DNA of 64,000 nucleotides from Dryas octopetala (Eukaryota > Streptophyta > Magnoliopsida > Rosales > Rosaceae): positions 20,104,630-20,168,629 of the forward strand of contig OY992837.1 in NCBI GenBank assembly GCA_963921425.1, written 5' to 3'. A program made the translations under genes and the position numbers. Shown piece after piece: positions 1-10,835 of this stretch; within the stretch, counting starts at the first letter, position 1; every line of letters begins with the position of its first letter. The notes below the pieces were generated by a model. That model had not been told where the DNA came from. It did not search any database and saw only the letters and a list, made by a program, of their open reading frames with translations.

Positions 1-498
1 AGAACTGTTCAGAACAGTGGTGTTTACCTCCTGGCAGATGCAATGCAGGTTGCTAGTTCGAAGGACAAAAACCCGGTCATCACAGATATGGTCTTCTATG
101 GAGTGATTCAAGAAATATGGGAACTAGACTATTACAAGTTTAGGCTGCCCATTTTCAAGTGTGATTGGGTTGAGAATCAGAATGGCATTAAGATAGATGA
201 ACTTGGATTTACGTTGGTCAATTTGAGTAGGTTGAGTCATAAGCCGGACAAGTTTGTTTTGGGAAGACAAGTAAAACAAGTGTTTTATGTGGAAGATCCT
301 GCAGATTCTAGGTGGTCTGTTGTACTAACAACCCCAGATAGAGATGACATTAGATGAGAAGATGAGCTGGGAAATACCACATTTGACCTTCAACCATTCA
401 CCACTAGTCTTCCACCCGTAGAGACGTTTGATGATATAGTGGGTGAAACTGGAACAGAATATGTGCGACCTGGAGGCGAGGGCATATGGATTGATTAG
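1..498 (+). pseudogene. CACTA transposase (TNPD/TNP2) C-terminal part with DUF4216 domain; premature TGA
   Basis: Frame 1 is open from the first base and encodes the end of a CACTA transposase. Recognisable DUF4216 pieces are QNSGVYLLADAMQ, YGVIQEIWELDYYKF, PIFKCDWV, DELGFTLVNL and VKQVFYVEDP..RWSVVL. This domain lies downstream of the catalytic DDE region in TNPD proteins; the catalytic part would be upstream of the window. The frame stops at TGA 355-357 but then stays open to TAG 496-498. The extra 46 codons (ending GEGIWID) resemble the usual acidic tail of these proteins, so the TGA is probably a CGA-to-TGA mutation and not the original end. The gene is on the same strand as the Ulp1 gene that starts about 300 bp downstream, the normal order in Ulp1-bearing CACTA elements. 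Confidence 0.85.
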
Positions 499-804
499 TT
501 TATGTTTACCATATTTGAGCTTGTAAATTAATACTTATTTCAATTTGGATTAAAATATTAATATGTAATAAAGTGTTTGCTAGTTGTGTTTATATTTTTT
601 TCTTTGGTTGCTGTCAAAGGTATTGATCTACAGCAAAGGTAAAAATCTTGTGTTTATACTTGTGTTGATACCTTTATATATGTTGCTTGTGTTTATACCT
701 TATTTCAGTATTGCTTGTGTTTATTCTTACTTGATTGGTTATTATGCTTATTTGTCAAACCTTGTTCATACTTAATTAGTTGATTGCTTTTGTTTTTGCA
801 GACC

Positions 805-3800
805 ATGGCTCCACAGAGGGCATCTCCGGCTGGTAAGAAGAGGTGTAAAGCCAAAGCTAACAGGACACCGACAAAAGCAAAGACTTTTAAGCAAACACAA
901 TCTAAGGCTGTTGAGGATTCAAGTTCTGGTGCTAAGGAGACACTTACATCAGAAAGCAGTGTGAAGAGCAAACGAGGACCCGTTACAATGCCTCGCATTG
1001 TGAGGCGAAAGATCCTAAAGATTAAGAAGGTGGTTGAGTATAATAAGAAGGGTCAGCCTCGTGGGAAGGTGGCAACGGAACTACAATCTTACATTGGGGT
1101 GTTAGCACGTACAAAGATCCCTATTACCTTCGCTAAATGGAAGAAGGTGGACAATGAATATAAAAACAAGATTTGGGAAGAAATAGAGGTAAGCATACAT
1201 TTAATCATGCTCTTTTTTTGTTTTCATATAAATACTTATAGCAACCTATTTTTGTAACCCTTCTTGTAATGTAGCAACTAATATATTGGACATCTATGTA
1301 TGTAGTTGGCATTTGAGATAGCGCCGGAAAGCAAAAAGCTGGTAATGAAATCAGCGGGTGCTAAATGGAGGGAATTCAAGAGCCGTCTCACGACTGCTTT
1401 TGTACTACCATTTATAGATGACCTTGAGAAACTTAAGAAACCCCCTGCAGAGTATAACTTCCTTGAGAAAGCTGACTGGGACGAGTTTGTGCAGTCAAGA
1501 CTAGAACCAAATTTTTTGGTAATTTCATGATTTTTACATATTATATCCCCTTAAATTACTGTCACATCTTCCTATTTGATGCAAGTAATTTGTTACTTGT
1601 TTGGATTGTAGAAACTTCATGAAGTTCAGCAGGAGAGACGTGCAAAGGCCGAGTACCAACATCGAATGTCGCGTAAAGGGTATGCTGGGTTGGAGTCAGA
1701 ACTGGTTAGTGATGTGTTTTTAAATCCGCTGATTTTGTGTTATGATGTTTAGGTATGTAACACCGTCTATAAGTTCTAAAACCATATGGCTTTTGGCAGT
1801 TGAATGACATGAATTCTGACCAAGAAGAGGTTGATCGTGCTACTCTCTGGATGAAAGCACGTGCAAATAAAGAGGGTAAAATCATAGATGCCAAGGCAGC
1901 TGAGCTAGCAAATCGGATTGTGAGTCTGCACGCTAAATTTTTATACTTAGTTCATGGCACCCTACAGTTTATAACAGCCACATCATTGCTTGTTTCTCAT
2001 TATTTTTTAACAATTTTTTAATTGCATTTTCAGGAAGAGTTGAAGCAACAAGAGAAGGAGGGGAAATTAAGTACATCTGGTAGCAATGATGTTTTGACAC
2101 TTGCCTTGGGGACCCCTGAGCATGGTGGCAGGGTTAGAGCAGTTGGAAGTTATGTGACACCAAATTCATACTTCCACCTCCCTAAGCGAAGGAAGACAAG
2201 TGTGAAAGAGAATGTGAGAGAGTCAATTAAAGCAATTGTAGAGGAGGAGCGAGAGAAGATTGTGGCGCAGATAGTGGCAGAGGAACGAGAGAAAATCAAG
2301 GCAGAGATAATGGCAGAGGAGAAAAGAAAGATCTCGGCTCAAATTTTGGAGGAGGAGCGAGCAAATATTGTGGCCAAACTTGTGATGGATGAGCGAGACA
2401 AGTTAATGGCAGCAGGGTCCCCTGATTGGCAGGCCAAGGTGACTACATTGGATGAAATACTAGCTAATGTCAAGGGTCCTGCTGCAAATATCCCAGTCCC
2501 GGTACAAAAGACTGCTCCTCCCACTCCCCCAACTCCACACACCGTGGAATATGGATCCGATAAAGCCAGTTGTAATGCTGCAAAGAAGGTGTTGGGATTG
2601 AATGACAATCCAAAGGAGGATGACATCATGGATGTGGATTCTGAATTTGTGAGGGAATCAATATTTAAGGTGATTCAATGAAATTTTATATGCATCTAAA
2701 CAATGTCTTCAGTTACGCTTAGTTAAAATGCTTAGTGAAAATGCCTTCAGTTATGCTTAGTTAAAATGCCTTCAGTTAATTTGAAATTGTGTCTTGTGTG
2801 CAGGGGAAACAATGCAAGTTAGTTGTGGAAGGTGAGGATAAAAAAATTGTTGCACATGCAACACTGATTGAGGTACAGGTTGACAACCCGACTGTCCATG
2901 GCATTCCTTTGGGAAAGGACAACCTCAGGGTTTCAATCTATGCTTCATTTAATGATGATGCACTGCTTCCCATCCCTGTGAGAGGCGAACTTGAAACTGT
3001 GGGCCAAGCCAAAGGTTGTGTTGTAGCTTGGCCAAAACAGTTTGTTTTGCCTATGGAGGAGAACAAAAAGGGTATTAAGGTATTGTGGTCAACCGTGTTG
3101 ATTTTGGCAATTTTTTATGTTATTTATGAAATCCTACATCTAACATATTTTTAATTTTGAACCTAGAAACCCTTGAAGGCCAAAGCTGATAAGCATCAAA
3201 AGAGTGTAAACAAGCCACAACCTTTGGACCTGAAAGTACTGCCCCCTACATTGAAGGTGTTATGCATGTATGCACAAACTGGCATGAAGAAGGATGCGAC
3301 AATCCACTTTGTAATTGAACCTGAAGTTTTTGGTCAGCCTCGGAAAATCCACGTACTGAGTGAAGATATAGAGCAGTTTAGCCGTATGGAGGAGATATCA
3401 GCCACTTGCATTGTTGTGTATATGAGGTAGCTTAATTATGTCTTTCCATGTGAATTAAGTAATAAGTTTGGCAAGCTTTCTTCCACTATGATATGTTAAA
3501 TTATGTATGTTCCTTATAGGTTTTTATTCGATGTGGTTAAGAAATCAAAAATGAATGACATGATTGGTTTTATTGACCCTGCTCGAATGGGGGCTATTGG
3601 CTGTGGAACCGTTGATGAGAGATCACGAGTATTAGCAGATAGGTTCAAAAGTTCTGCTGAGGATCAGCTTTACTTAGTCCCTTATAACTCTGGGTAAGTA
3701 ATTGTTTTAATGTGTTTTATAGTTGTTTTGCAATTTAACATAATCCATAAGAAGTTTGGTAGATGTTTAATGAATTTTTTGTGTAGAAATCATTGGGCGT

Positions 3801-5411
3801 TAACGGTTGTCAATCCGGGCAAGGAGATTGTCCATTTTTTGGACCCAATGAGAAGGAGACTATGTGGTGAAGAATGGAGAACCGTGGTGGACAAGTAAGT
3901 AATTAATTGAGCAGAAGCTTGATTCCCAAAACAGCAGTTTGATTTATTTATGCATATGCATGTATAAGGTTTTTATTTGCTATGCTGATACACGGTATCT
4001 GTTTTCATGTTAAAGTGCGATCAGAATCTTTAAAGCCCAAGGGAATAAGAAAGGGAACAAGGCAGTTGTGTGGAAAAACTTGTCGGTATGCATGTTTGCT
4101 AATTTCTACTCAAGTTCATAGTGATTTAGATATAATACTTAAGATTATGAATTTCGGTCCTAATTCTATTGCTTATACTATTTAGGGCATTCCTCAACAA
4201 CCAACCCACAAGGAGTGTGGCTATTTTGTTATGCGGTTTATGAAAGAGATAGTTGAAGATGAAGGATTAAGCTTTGCTACCAAGGTACAAACTGAACTTG
4301 AAATTTAGACTTAATTTTATACTATTTGGAATGTATATATACTAGGATATATATATCATGGGAAGTTTGAAATTTAATAAGCTGAAAGGTTAATTGCATG
4401 TGGGGCAGATTTTAAGTCCTAGGTAGCATTTGGCCTAGACTTAATTGGGACAGATTTTAAGTCTTATGCACATTTGCATGTGTTCATAGTAGCATTATGA
4501 AAACAAAGAAGTTATTTATAGTAGCAACTTGATGCCCTACTAGTTTCCAAGTCGCTTGTTCTATTTTATTTTTGATTTTTTTTCTTTGGTGTATTTAGGT
4601 TACTCATTTTACATATGCTTATCATTTGTTGTGTTGTTGTGCACCTTTGATAGTTTATTTTTGAAAATCCCACCTTTCTTTGGGTCATGCAACTCTTTTC
4701 TTGGCCCTATGCTTAGATTTAGCCTGTTTGTTTTGTCATGTTGACCAATTGATTGGTGACTTGCACTTTCATGAAATTGATTAATTGGCCAGCAAATTAA
4801 TTTCCTGAATTTTTGTAACTTCTAAACAGATATTGGGGTTCACTATTTTTGTGTAGTCGTCATAAGTGGAATTAAGCTCTTTCATCTAATTAAGTTTGCA
4901 TGCTAGAATTATTTCAATCTTACCAAATCAAAATAGACCTTTGAACAATTTCCTGCTGTCTACTAAACTTTGCCCAGGTTTGAATGTTGAATGTTGGTAT
5001 ACTGCATGTGTTACAGTGTGCATGTTTCATGGTGTCATGATAACATGATGGTTTGGCTGCAACCTCATTACACTTGGGACATGTTTCATTTTGTTTAAAA
5101 TGTGGTTTGGATCAATTGTGTAAAAACCCTTGTTAATTATGATGATGATGGATTAATTTTATGGTTATGACAGGTTGATTGTTTTTTAAGTCAATTAGAT
5201 CATTAATTTGATGGTTGATGATTAACTTGATGGTTATGGCAGGTTAATTGTTTTTTAAGTCACTTGTGTCTTGGTGTATTCCCTTATGTTAATCCCTTTG
5301 TTACTCCATGGTTAATTTCAGTGGGAAAGGAGAAAGGACAACACCTACTCACAGGACCAGATTGATGAAGTACGTGCTGAATGGGCAGGCTTTCTGGTGC
5401 GCTATATGTAG
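805..5411 (+). CDS. CACTA-encoded TNPA-like protein fused to Ulp1 (C48) cysteine protease, 12 exons
   Basis: I can join 12 exons with GT-AG introns and continuous phase: 805-1188, 1306-1518, 1612-1704, 1800-1919, 2034-2669, 2804-3079, 3167-3426, 3520-3693, 3787-3894, 4016-4085, 4186-4284 and 5322-5411. They give 840 residues with no internal stop. The N-terminal third is basic, with a plant Ptta/En/Spm transposase-like region (about residues 60-265). Exon 5 holds a Glu/Lys/Arg-rich probable coiled coil with repeated AEEREKI-like units, then a Pro-rich linker. The C-terminal part is a Ulp1/SENP-type peptidase with the expected catalytic order: His721 (NHW), Asp738 (FLDPM), Gln782/783 and Cys789 (KECGYF). 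Ulp1 enzymes cleave SUMO; in CACTA and Mutator elements the domain is a common passenger of unknown role. Intron 11 is about 1.0 kb. The ATG at 805 follows a possible 3' splice site (tttttgcag), so a non-coding or short upstream exon is possible. Confidence 0.82.
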
Positions 5412-5920
5412 ATCCAATACGTACTCCTCACTTCCCTAAATCTGCTGGCTGGGTTTAACAAGCATTTTTTGGTAAATATTTTGTATAGCTAACTGGCTAG
5501 GCTGTGTAGACATGCAATATTATGATGGGAGCAGTTCATTGACTAGCTAATCTTGCAAAGTCAGATATTTTGGTATTTATATGGCTGACTTTGCACGATT
5601 ACTTAGGTTAGACCATGTCATCCCTAGCTTTATAGTTTTTGTAATCAACAAGTACTTTTTGTAGTTATCAAGTTACTTATAATTTTTTGGGCTGTACATT
5701 AATTGGCAAGGAATGTGTGAATGGGTTTGTTATCATGATCGACTTTGTAAACTCCAATTCCAATTTAATGAATTCATGGATCTTTTTGAGTTACCAATAT
5801 TTGTGGATTACTTTGGATGCAACAAGCAGGGATTTAGTGGGATTTAATTCCAATTGGATATGCAAGCAGGGAATTAATGGGGATTCAATTGGATGTAAGC
5901 AAGGATATTAAAATGTGAAT
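5412..5920 (+). other. 3' UTR and spacer of the CACTA element, no gene seen
   Basis: AT-rich sequence between the stop of the Ulp1 gene and the subterminal repeats. A short open stretch (5687-5911) has no recognisable protein features and reads like spacer. Near 5820-5895 the phrase ggatttagtgggatttaattccaattggat recurs in degenerate form (gggaattaatggggattcaattggat). Confidence 0.5.
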
Positions 5921-6592
5921 CAAACAAACAACAGTTTTAAATTTAAAAAAATTATGTTAATTAACAATAGACAACGGTTTTAGTTAAATAACCATTGTAT
6001 AAAACTCCTACTAACAACAGTTAAAACGATTAACCAAAAAATTGATGTGTATCATCTATCTATACAACATTTTTGAAAAAAAATTACTTGTCAAACACCT
6101 AACTTAACATCACATATAGTTAAAAAAAGTTGTGGAAAACATGATTACCCAACGGTTTTAAGATATAAAATGATATGTATAAGTAATTAAAATAACATGT
6201 TTTAGTAAAAACTGTTGTTGAGTTTCTTATGTACAAACATCATGCTGGTTTTATACTTAATTATGCAACGGTGTTTCTTAAAACGGATGTTTAATAAGAC
6301 TTCAGACAACATTTATATCATATAAGTATTGTCTAATTATTACTAATACAATTGTTTTGTATCTGTAAACGTTGTGTATTGGGTTTCAACACAACTGTTT
6401 AAGATGAATATTGGGTATTTTGGTGGATACTAGACAACAGTTTTAAATTATAAATGTTGTATTAATACATTTAGACAACGGGTTTTTACCGTTGTCTAAA
6501 TATACTATAGTCGTCACTCGCCTAGACGACGGAATTTTGGGTAAATAGACAACGGTTTTTCACCGTTGTCTATTTATATTATTGTAGTAGTG
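5920..6592 (+). repeat. CACTA subterminal repeat region and 3' terminal inverted repeat
   Basis: Motifs related to acaacggtttt and its complement occur about a dozen times, for example near 5970, 6150, 6265, 6434, 6474 and 6548. Two copies form near-perfect hairpins close to the end: 6473-6499 and 6547-6573 (tagacaacgg / ccgttgtcta). The 12 terminal bases are the CACTA terminal repeat. In En/Spm such clustered motifs bind the TNPA protein and bring the ends together. That role is inferred here from arrangement only. Confidence 0.85.
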
Positions 6593-6610
6593 TCCTCTTT
6601 TTCTCCGCAG

Positions 6611-6927
6611 ATTAAAAGAGAAGGGGTTTTACTGCTAATAGGTTTGAATTCAAGGCTCTCTAATGATCTACCTTCCTATCTTCAGAAGCTTCGATGCAAG
6701 GTAATGGATGATGGAAAATATTTGATTAGATTTCTACTTTATTGATAGACTTTAGATTAGTATCATTCCCATATAGTTCTGTCTAACTTCTATTACAGAA
6801 TTGAAAGGAGGTTCTAGAGACAGGTAACTCTAATTTCTTCTTTGTTTGACTTCAGGTTGCTTTTCATGCATTGAGGTTTGCTCCTCCAATTTTGGGAATT
6901 GGTAACAAGCTTTCATATATGTGGATG
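6611..6927 (+). pseudogene. O-fucosyltransferase (GDP-fucose protein O-FucT) gene fragment, two exons
   Basis: Exon 6611-6700 (acceptor ttctccgcag) reads IKREGVLLLIGLNSRLSND and then LPSYLQKLRCK. After an intron with GT-AG ends (6701-6855), exon 6856-6927 reads VAFHALRFAPPILGIGNKLS. These two blocks and their exon boundary match the middle of plant O-fucosyltransferase family proteins (Golgi type II membrane glycosyltransferases), where the second block precedes the conserved basic/substrate region. The downstream part of the second block (the usual region after 'LGNKLAERM') is replaced by unrelated sequence, and no other exon is present, so this is a fragment. The CACTA end lies 18 bp upstream of the first exon, inside the intron's polypyrimidine tract. 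Confidence 0.72.
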
Positions 6928-7129
6928 GTAACACTAGATATTCAGCTGCATCTTTTTCTTTGGTTTTTCTGAATGGTCTTGGCAAAATTTTCATTGTGTG
7001 TTATGTGGATGTCTATAGGAAATCATAGAAAAGATTATAGAAGAATAATTGAAGAAATTTCATTTATTTTTTCAATTTCAGGTTCTAGATATTCTTTATT
7101 GTGGCAAAATCTTCTACACTTGTTTGCAA

Positions 7130-7619
7130 GTGATCTGCATAGCCAGAGCAGTGGTGACCGCAGTGAGCTTCATGTTTAAATGATGGGACTAAAATTGTTT
7201 TCAAAGGTGAATTGCATGATGGGACTAACATTGCTGTTAAAAGGATGGAATCTGTGGCAGTAGGAACTAAAGGATTGAACGAGTTTCAGGCAGAAATTGC
7301 AGTCCTCACTAAGGTCAGGCATAGACATCTGGTTGCTCTTTTAGGATCCTGCATCAATGGTAATGAGAGGCTTATGGTATACGAGTACGTGCCACAAGGG
7401 ACATTGATACAACACTTGTTTGATTGGCGCGAGAATGGGTTACCTCCTTTTACTTGGAAGCAGAGAGTGACAATAGCATTGGATGTGGCAAGAGGGGTCA
7501 AATATCTGCACAGCTTAGCTCAACAAAGTTTCATTCACAGAGATTTAAAGCTCTCAAACATACTTCTTGGGGATGACATGAGGGCCAAGGTTGCTGACTT
7601 TGGTTTGGTTAATACATAA
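7130..7619 (+). pseudogene. TMK-type LRR receptor-like kinase fragment (N-lobe to DFG)
   Basis: The stretch 7132-7180 ([14 protein letters not shown]) resembles the juxtamembrane segment of TMK1-like receptor kinases. After a deletion that removes the glycine-rich loop, 7202-7616 encodes [46 protein letters not shown], the catalytic loop [11 protein letters not shown] and AKVADFGLV. The invariant Lys (AVKR), the catalytic Asp (HRD) and the DFG motif are all present. A TAA at 7617-7619 follows directly after DFGLVNT, so the activation segment and C-lobe are missing. TMK kinases act at the plasma membrane in auxin signalling; this copy cannot encode a complete kinase. It also carries a 36-bp-offset direct repeat (7179-7195 and 7215-7231, tgatgggactaa-) at the deletion joint. 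It lies 200 bp after an unrelated O-FucT fragment. Confidence 0.8.
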
Positions 7620-8180
7620 AGGGATATTATTGTAGCTGACATCAAAATACAAGCATGTGTATTGGCAAACTCTGTATTGGCGTATTTTGGTACTTGATGT
7701 GTAAATGTGGATATGTTGTCAAAATTTGTATTGACACTTTTTGGTACTTAATATTCAACAACATGTAAATGCTTGATTCTAACATTGCTTGTTTATTAAG
7801 TCAAAACTATTACAAGGGAACCAATTAAATTTATAGTCTTTATGAAACTAGACAAACTCACATCTCCACAAAATAGTTAAGTACATGTAGGGAATCAAAT
7901 TGTAAAAGAAATGAGCCAAAAGGCTTCCGCCAAAATATTTTAGAAGGAACTACAATTACTATCTAAATGTATAAATATGAGTGATTTGGGTTTTGGTCAA
8001 ATTAGAAACTTAAACCCTATATTCTATATCCTAAATCCTATTGTGTTTTTTAAAAATTTTAAATCCTATAACTTACCCAATACTCTATACCTTAAGACTA
8101 TAATTCATAGTTGGTAACTTGGTATATAACTATAGAAGTGTTTAGGATATGGTATATACTATATCCTATTGAAAATGACC
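7620..8180. other. AT-rich spacer, no gene seen
   Basis: No coding stretch or RNA gene recognised. The only texture is a run of related short phrases around 8010-8170 (aaaccctatattctatatcctaaatcct and similar), too irregular to call telomeric. Confidence 0.4.
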
Positions 8181-10400
8181 AATGGCCATGTTGCTAGGCA
8201 AATGACCAATGACCATTTCAATTCCTATTTTTAACTTTGATCAAGAAAATGACAACTTACCATTTTTTGAGATTAAGTTACCAATTCTTGAAAATAAAAT
8301 CAAAAAAATGGTAAGTTTGTTCAAGATGTAATTTTGTGATTGGATGTCCAAACCCGATTGGCAAACAGGAGCTTGTATTTAATACTCGGAGAATGCAATT
8401 GCACGTTTGTTTGATATAGTTGCATGCGTACGTGGGTACCACATTCTTGATGGGAAGTTACCATTTTCTTGAATAAAAGATCAAAAAAGTGGTAACTTGG
8501 GTAAATATTATTAGTGATACACGCGGATGTTTTCTTCAGTGATATGCCCTTATTAGCATATTGGGATACATGAACATTTGGAGTAAATATTATTGCAATG
8601 TCAATCCATCCAGCCCGATGCTGCCTCTGGCGCATTTACAGACTTGTCAAACTGTGTAATTTTGGATTGTATGTCAAAACCTGATTGTCAAACAGGAGCT
8701 TGTATTCAGTAGTCTGAGAATGCAATTGCCCTTTCGTCTATACACAGTTGCAGTGCGAAACGTTTTTTGGCCCAGTGATGAAGTTACCATTTTCTTGATG
8801 TTTGGTTCAAGAAAATGGTAACTTACCATTTTTTGACAAAAAGTTACCATTTCTTGAGAAAAAAAATCAAGAAAATGGTAACTTTGATCAAGCTTGGGCT
8901 TGGTTACCACTTTTTTGATCGAAGTTGCCATTTTCTTGATCGAATGATTAAGAAAGTGGTAACGTTTTTTGCCCCACTGATTTGCTTACCAGTTTCTTGA
9001 GGATTGGTTCAAGAAAATGGTAACTTGGATCACGAAAATGGTAACCTACCATTTCTTGAGAAAAAGTTACCATTTCTTGAGGAAAAAAATCAAGAAAATG
9101 GTAACTTTGTTAAAGATTGGGCTTGGTTACCACATTCTTGAACCAAGTTACCATTTTCTTGATCAATTCGTCAAAACAGTGGTAATATTTTTTGTCCCAG
9201 TGATGAAGTTACCATTTTCTTGATGTTTGGTTCAAGAAAATGATAACTTCGATCAAGAAAGTGGTAACTTACCATTTCTTAAGAAAATGTTACCATTTCT
9301 TGAGAAAAAAAATCAAGAAAATGGTAAGTTTCGTCAAGATTGGGCTTGGTTACCACATTCTTGAATCAAGTTACCAGTTTCTTGATCGAACGATCAAGAA
9401 AGTGGTAACATTTTTTGCCCCACTGATTTGGTTACCATTTTCTTGATGTTTGGTTCAAGAAAATGGTAACTTGGATCAAGAAAATGGTAACTTACCATTT
9501 CTTGAGAAAAAGTTACCATTTCTTGAGAAAACAAATTAAGAAAATGGTAACTTTGGTCAAGCTTGGGCTTGGTTACCACTTTCTTGATTGAAGTTACCAT
9601 TTTTTTGATCGAACGATCAAGAAAGTGGTAACGTTTTTTGCCCCACTGATTTGGTTACCATTTTCTTGAAAATTGGTTCAAGAAAATGGTAACTTGGATT
9701 AAGAAAATGGTAACTTACCATTTCTTGAGAAAAAGTTACCATTTGTTAAGGAAAAAAATCAAGAAAATGGTAACTTTGGTCAACATTGGGCTTGGTTACC
9801 ACATTCTTGAATCAATTAAGTTACCATTTTTTTGATTGATTCCTCAAGAAAGTGGTAACATTTTTTGGCCCAGTGATGAAGTTACCATTTTCTTGATGTT
9901 TGGTTTAAGAAAATGGTAACCAAATCAGTGGGGCAAAAAACTTTACCACTTTCTTGATCATTCGATCAAGAAAATGGTAACTTTGGTCAAGATTGGGCTT
10001 GGTTACCACATTCTTGAACCAAGTTACCATTTTCTTGATCGAATGATCAAGAAAGTGGTAAAATTTTTTGCCCCACTGATTTGGTTACCATTTTCTTAAT
10101 GTTTGATTCAAGAAAATGGTAACTTCGATCAAGAAAATGGTAACCACCATATCTTGAGAAAAAAAATCAAAAAAATGGTAATTTTGGTCATGATTGGGCT
10201 TGGTTACCACATTCTTGAACCACATTACCATTTTCTTGATCGAACGATCAAAAAAGTGGTAACTTGGTTTGAGGCAAGGATTTGGTTACCATTTTCTTGA
10301 TATTTGGTTCAAGAAAATGGTAACTTCGATCAAGAATGTGGTAAGTTACCAAATCTTGACCAAGAGTTACCACTATCTTGAGGGATGCATCAAAAAAATG
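8180..10400. repeat. Higher-order minisatellite built from a 16-bp motif in both orientations
   Basis: The motif gttaccattttcttga and its complement tcaagaaaatggtaac occur dozens of times in alternating orientation. In 8770-10330 they are arranged in long units. The phrase ttgggcttggttaccac recurs near 8892, 9115, 9338, 9560, 9783, 9990 and 10190, spacings of about 223, 223, 222, 223, 207 and 200 bp. Each unit also holds one of two spacer types, gcccagtgatgaag or gccccactgatttg, one of which also appears inverted near 9921. A second repeat with a different core (gtcaaacaggagcttgtatt) occurs at about 8355 and 8680 at the left edge. Short open frames here read KKMVTYHFL-like peptides on both strands purely because the motif is palindromic; 223 is not a multiple of 3, so they are not genes. 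Confidence 0.9.
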
Positions 10401-10660
10401 TAAAACTTGTTTACCAGTTCAGCAGGTTATTTTTTTTTTTTTTCTTTTAATGTGTAGGTATTGTATGCCTCTCTAGTCATGATAGAATGCAATTCACACG
10501 CAACAGCATTTATTTGTTAAGAAAAAAAAAACTTAAAAAAAAAACTGAAGAGAATACGCAAGACGCTAGAATAATTCTTAGGTCCTTTACGGATTGCACA
10601 CATAAGTTCAACCATGCAACACTTGGAAGAACATGTGGTAATTAAACATCCAATGCAGCA
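10400..10660. other. Spacer with homopolymer tracts, no gene seen
   Basis: A run of T at 10430-10443 and A-rich tracts near 10520-10545 bound the repeat array on the right. No coding signal. Confidence 0.4.
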
Positions 10661-10835
10661 CAAAGAAATGCCATATGCCGTTCATAAAATCACTTAAACC
10701 CACATGTAACACACATGTACATAGATCCCAAGTAATTCATCTGTTCATAAAATATCAGATCCCAAGTACAAAGAAATGCCATATGCCGTTCATAAAATCA
10801 CTTAAACCCACATGTAACACACATGTACATAGATC
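10661..10835 (+). repeat. 67-bp direct repeat, two copies 108 bp apart
   Basis: Positions 10661-10727 and 10769-10835 are identical or nearly so (caaagaaatgccatatgccg ... catgtacatagatc). The intervening 41 bp contain a partial third echo (cccaagtaattcatctgttcataaaat / cagatcccaagtacaaag). A local tandem duplication with no coding content. Confidence 0.85.

Larger units (their letters stand above)
1..6592 (+). mobile_element. CACTA (En/Spm) DNA transposon, 3' part; 5' end lies outside the window
   Basis: The element is recognised by three things. First, the C-terminal DUF4216-type part of a TNPD/TNP2 transposase lies at its left. Second, a second gene joins a plant En/Spm-type transposase region to a Ulp1 protease. 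Third, the right end is typical of CACTA elements: positions 6581-6592 read attgtagtagtg, so the reverse complement begins CACTACTACAAT. The last 670 bp carry many direct and inverted copies of an acaacggtttt-like motif, as expected of CACTA subterminal repeats bound by TNPA. CACTA insertion makes a 3-bp target duplication; the right copy would be tcc (6593-6595), but the left end is not visible. Host sequence resumes inside an intron of an O-fucosyltransferase fragment. Confidence 0.9.

Noticed and set aside
7990-8170. aaaccctatattctatatcctaaatcct text as interstitial telomere
   Set aside because: No run of the plant telomere unit; only loosely similar phrases.
8674-10300. Several 60-85 residue open frames reading KKMVTYHFL-like peptides on both strands
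   Set aside because: They come from a palindromic repeat translated in either direction; unit length is not a multiple of three, and there is no start context or composition typical of genes.
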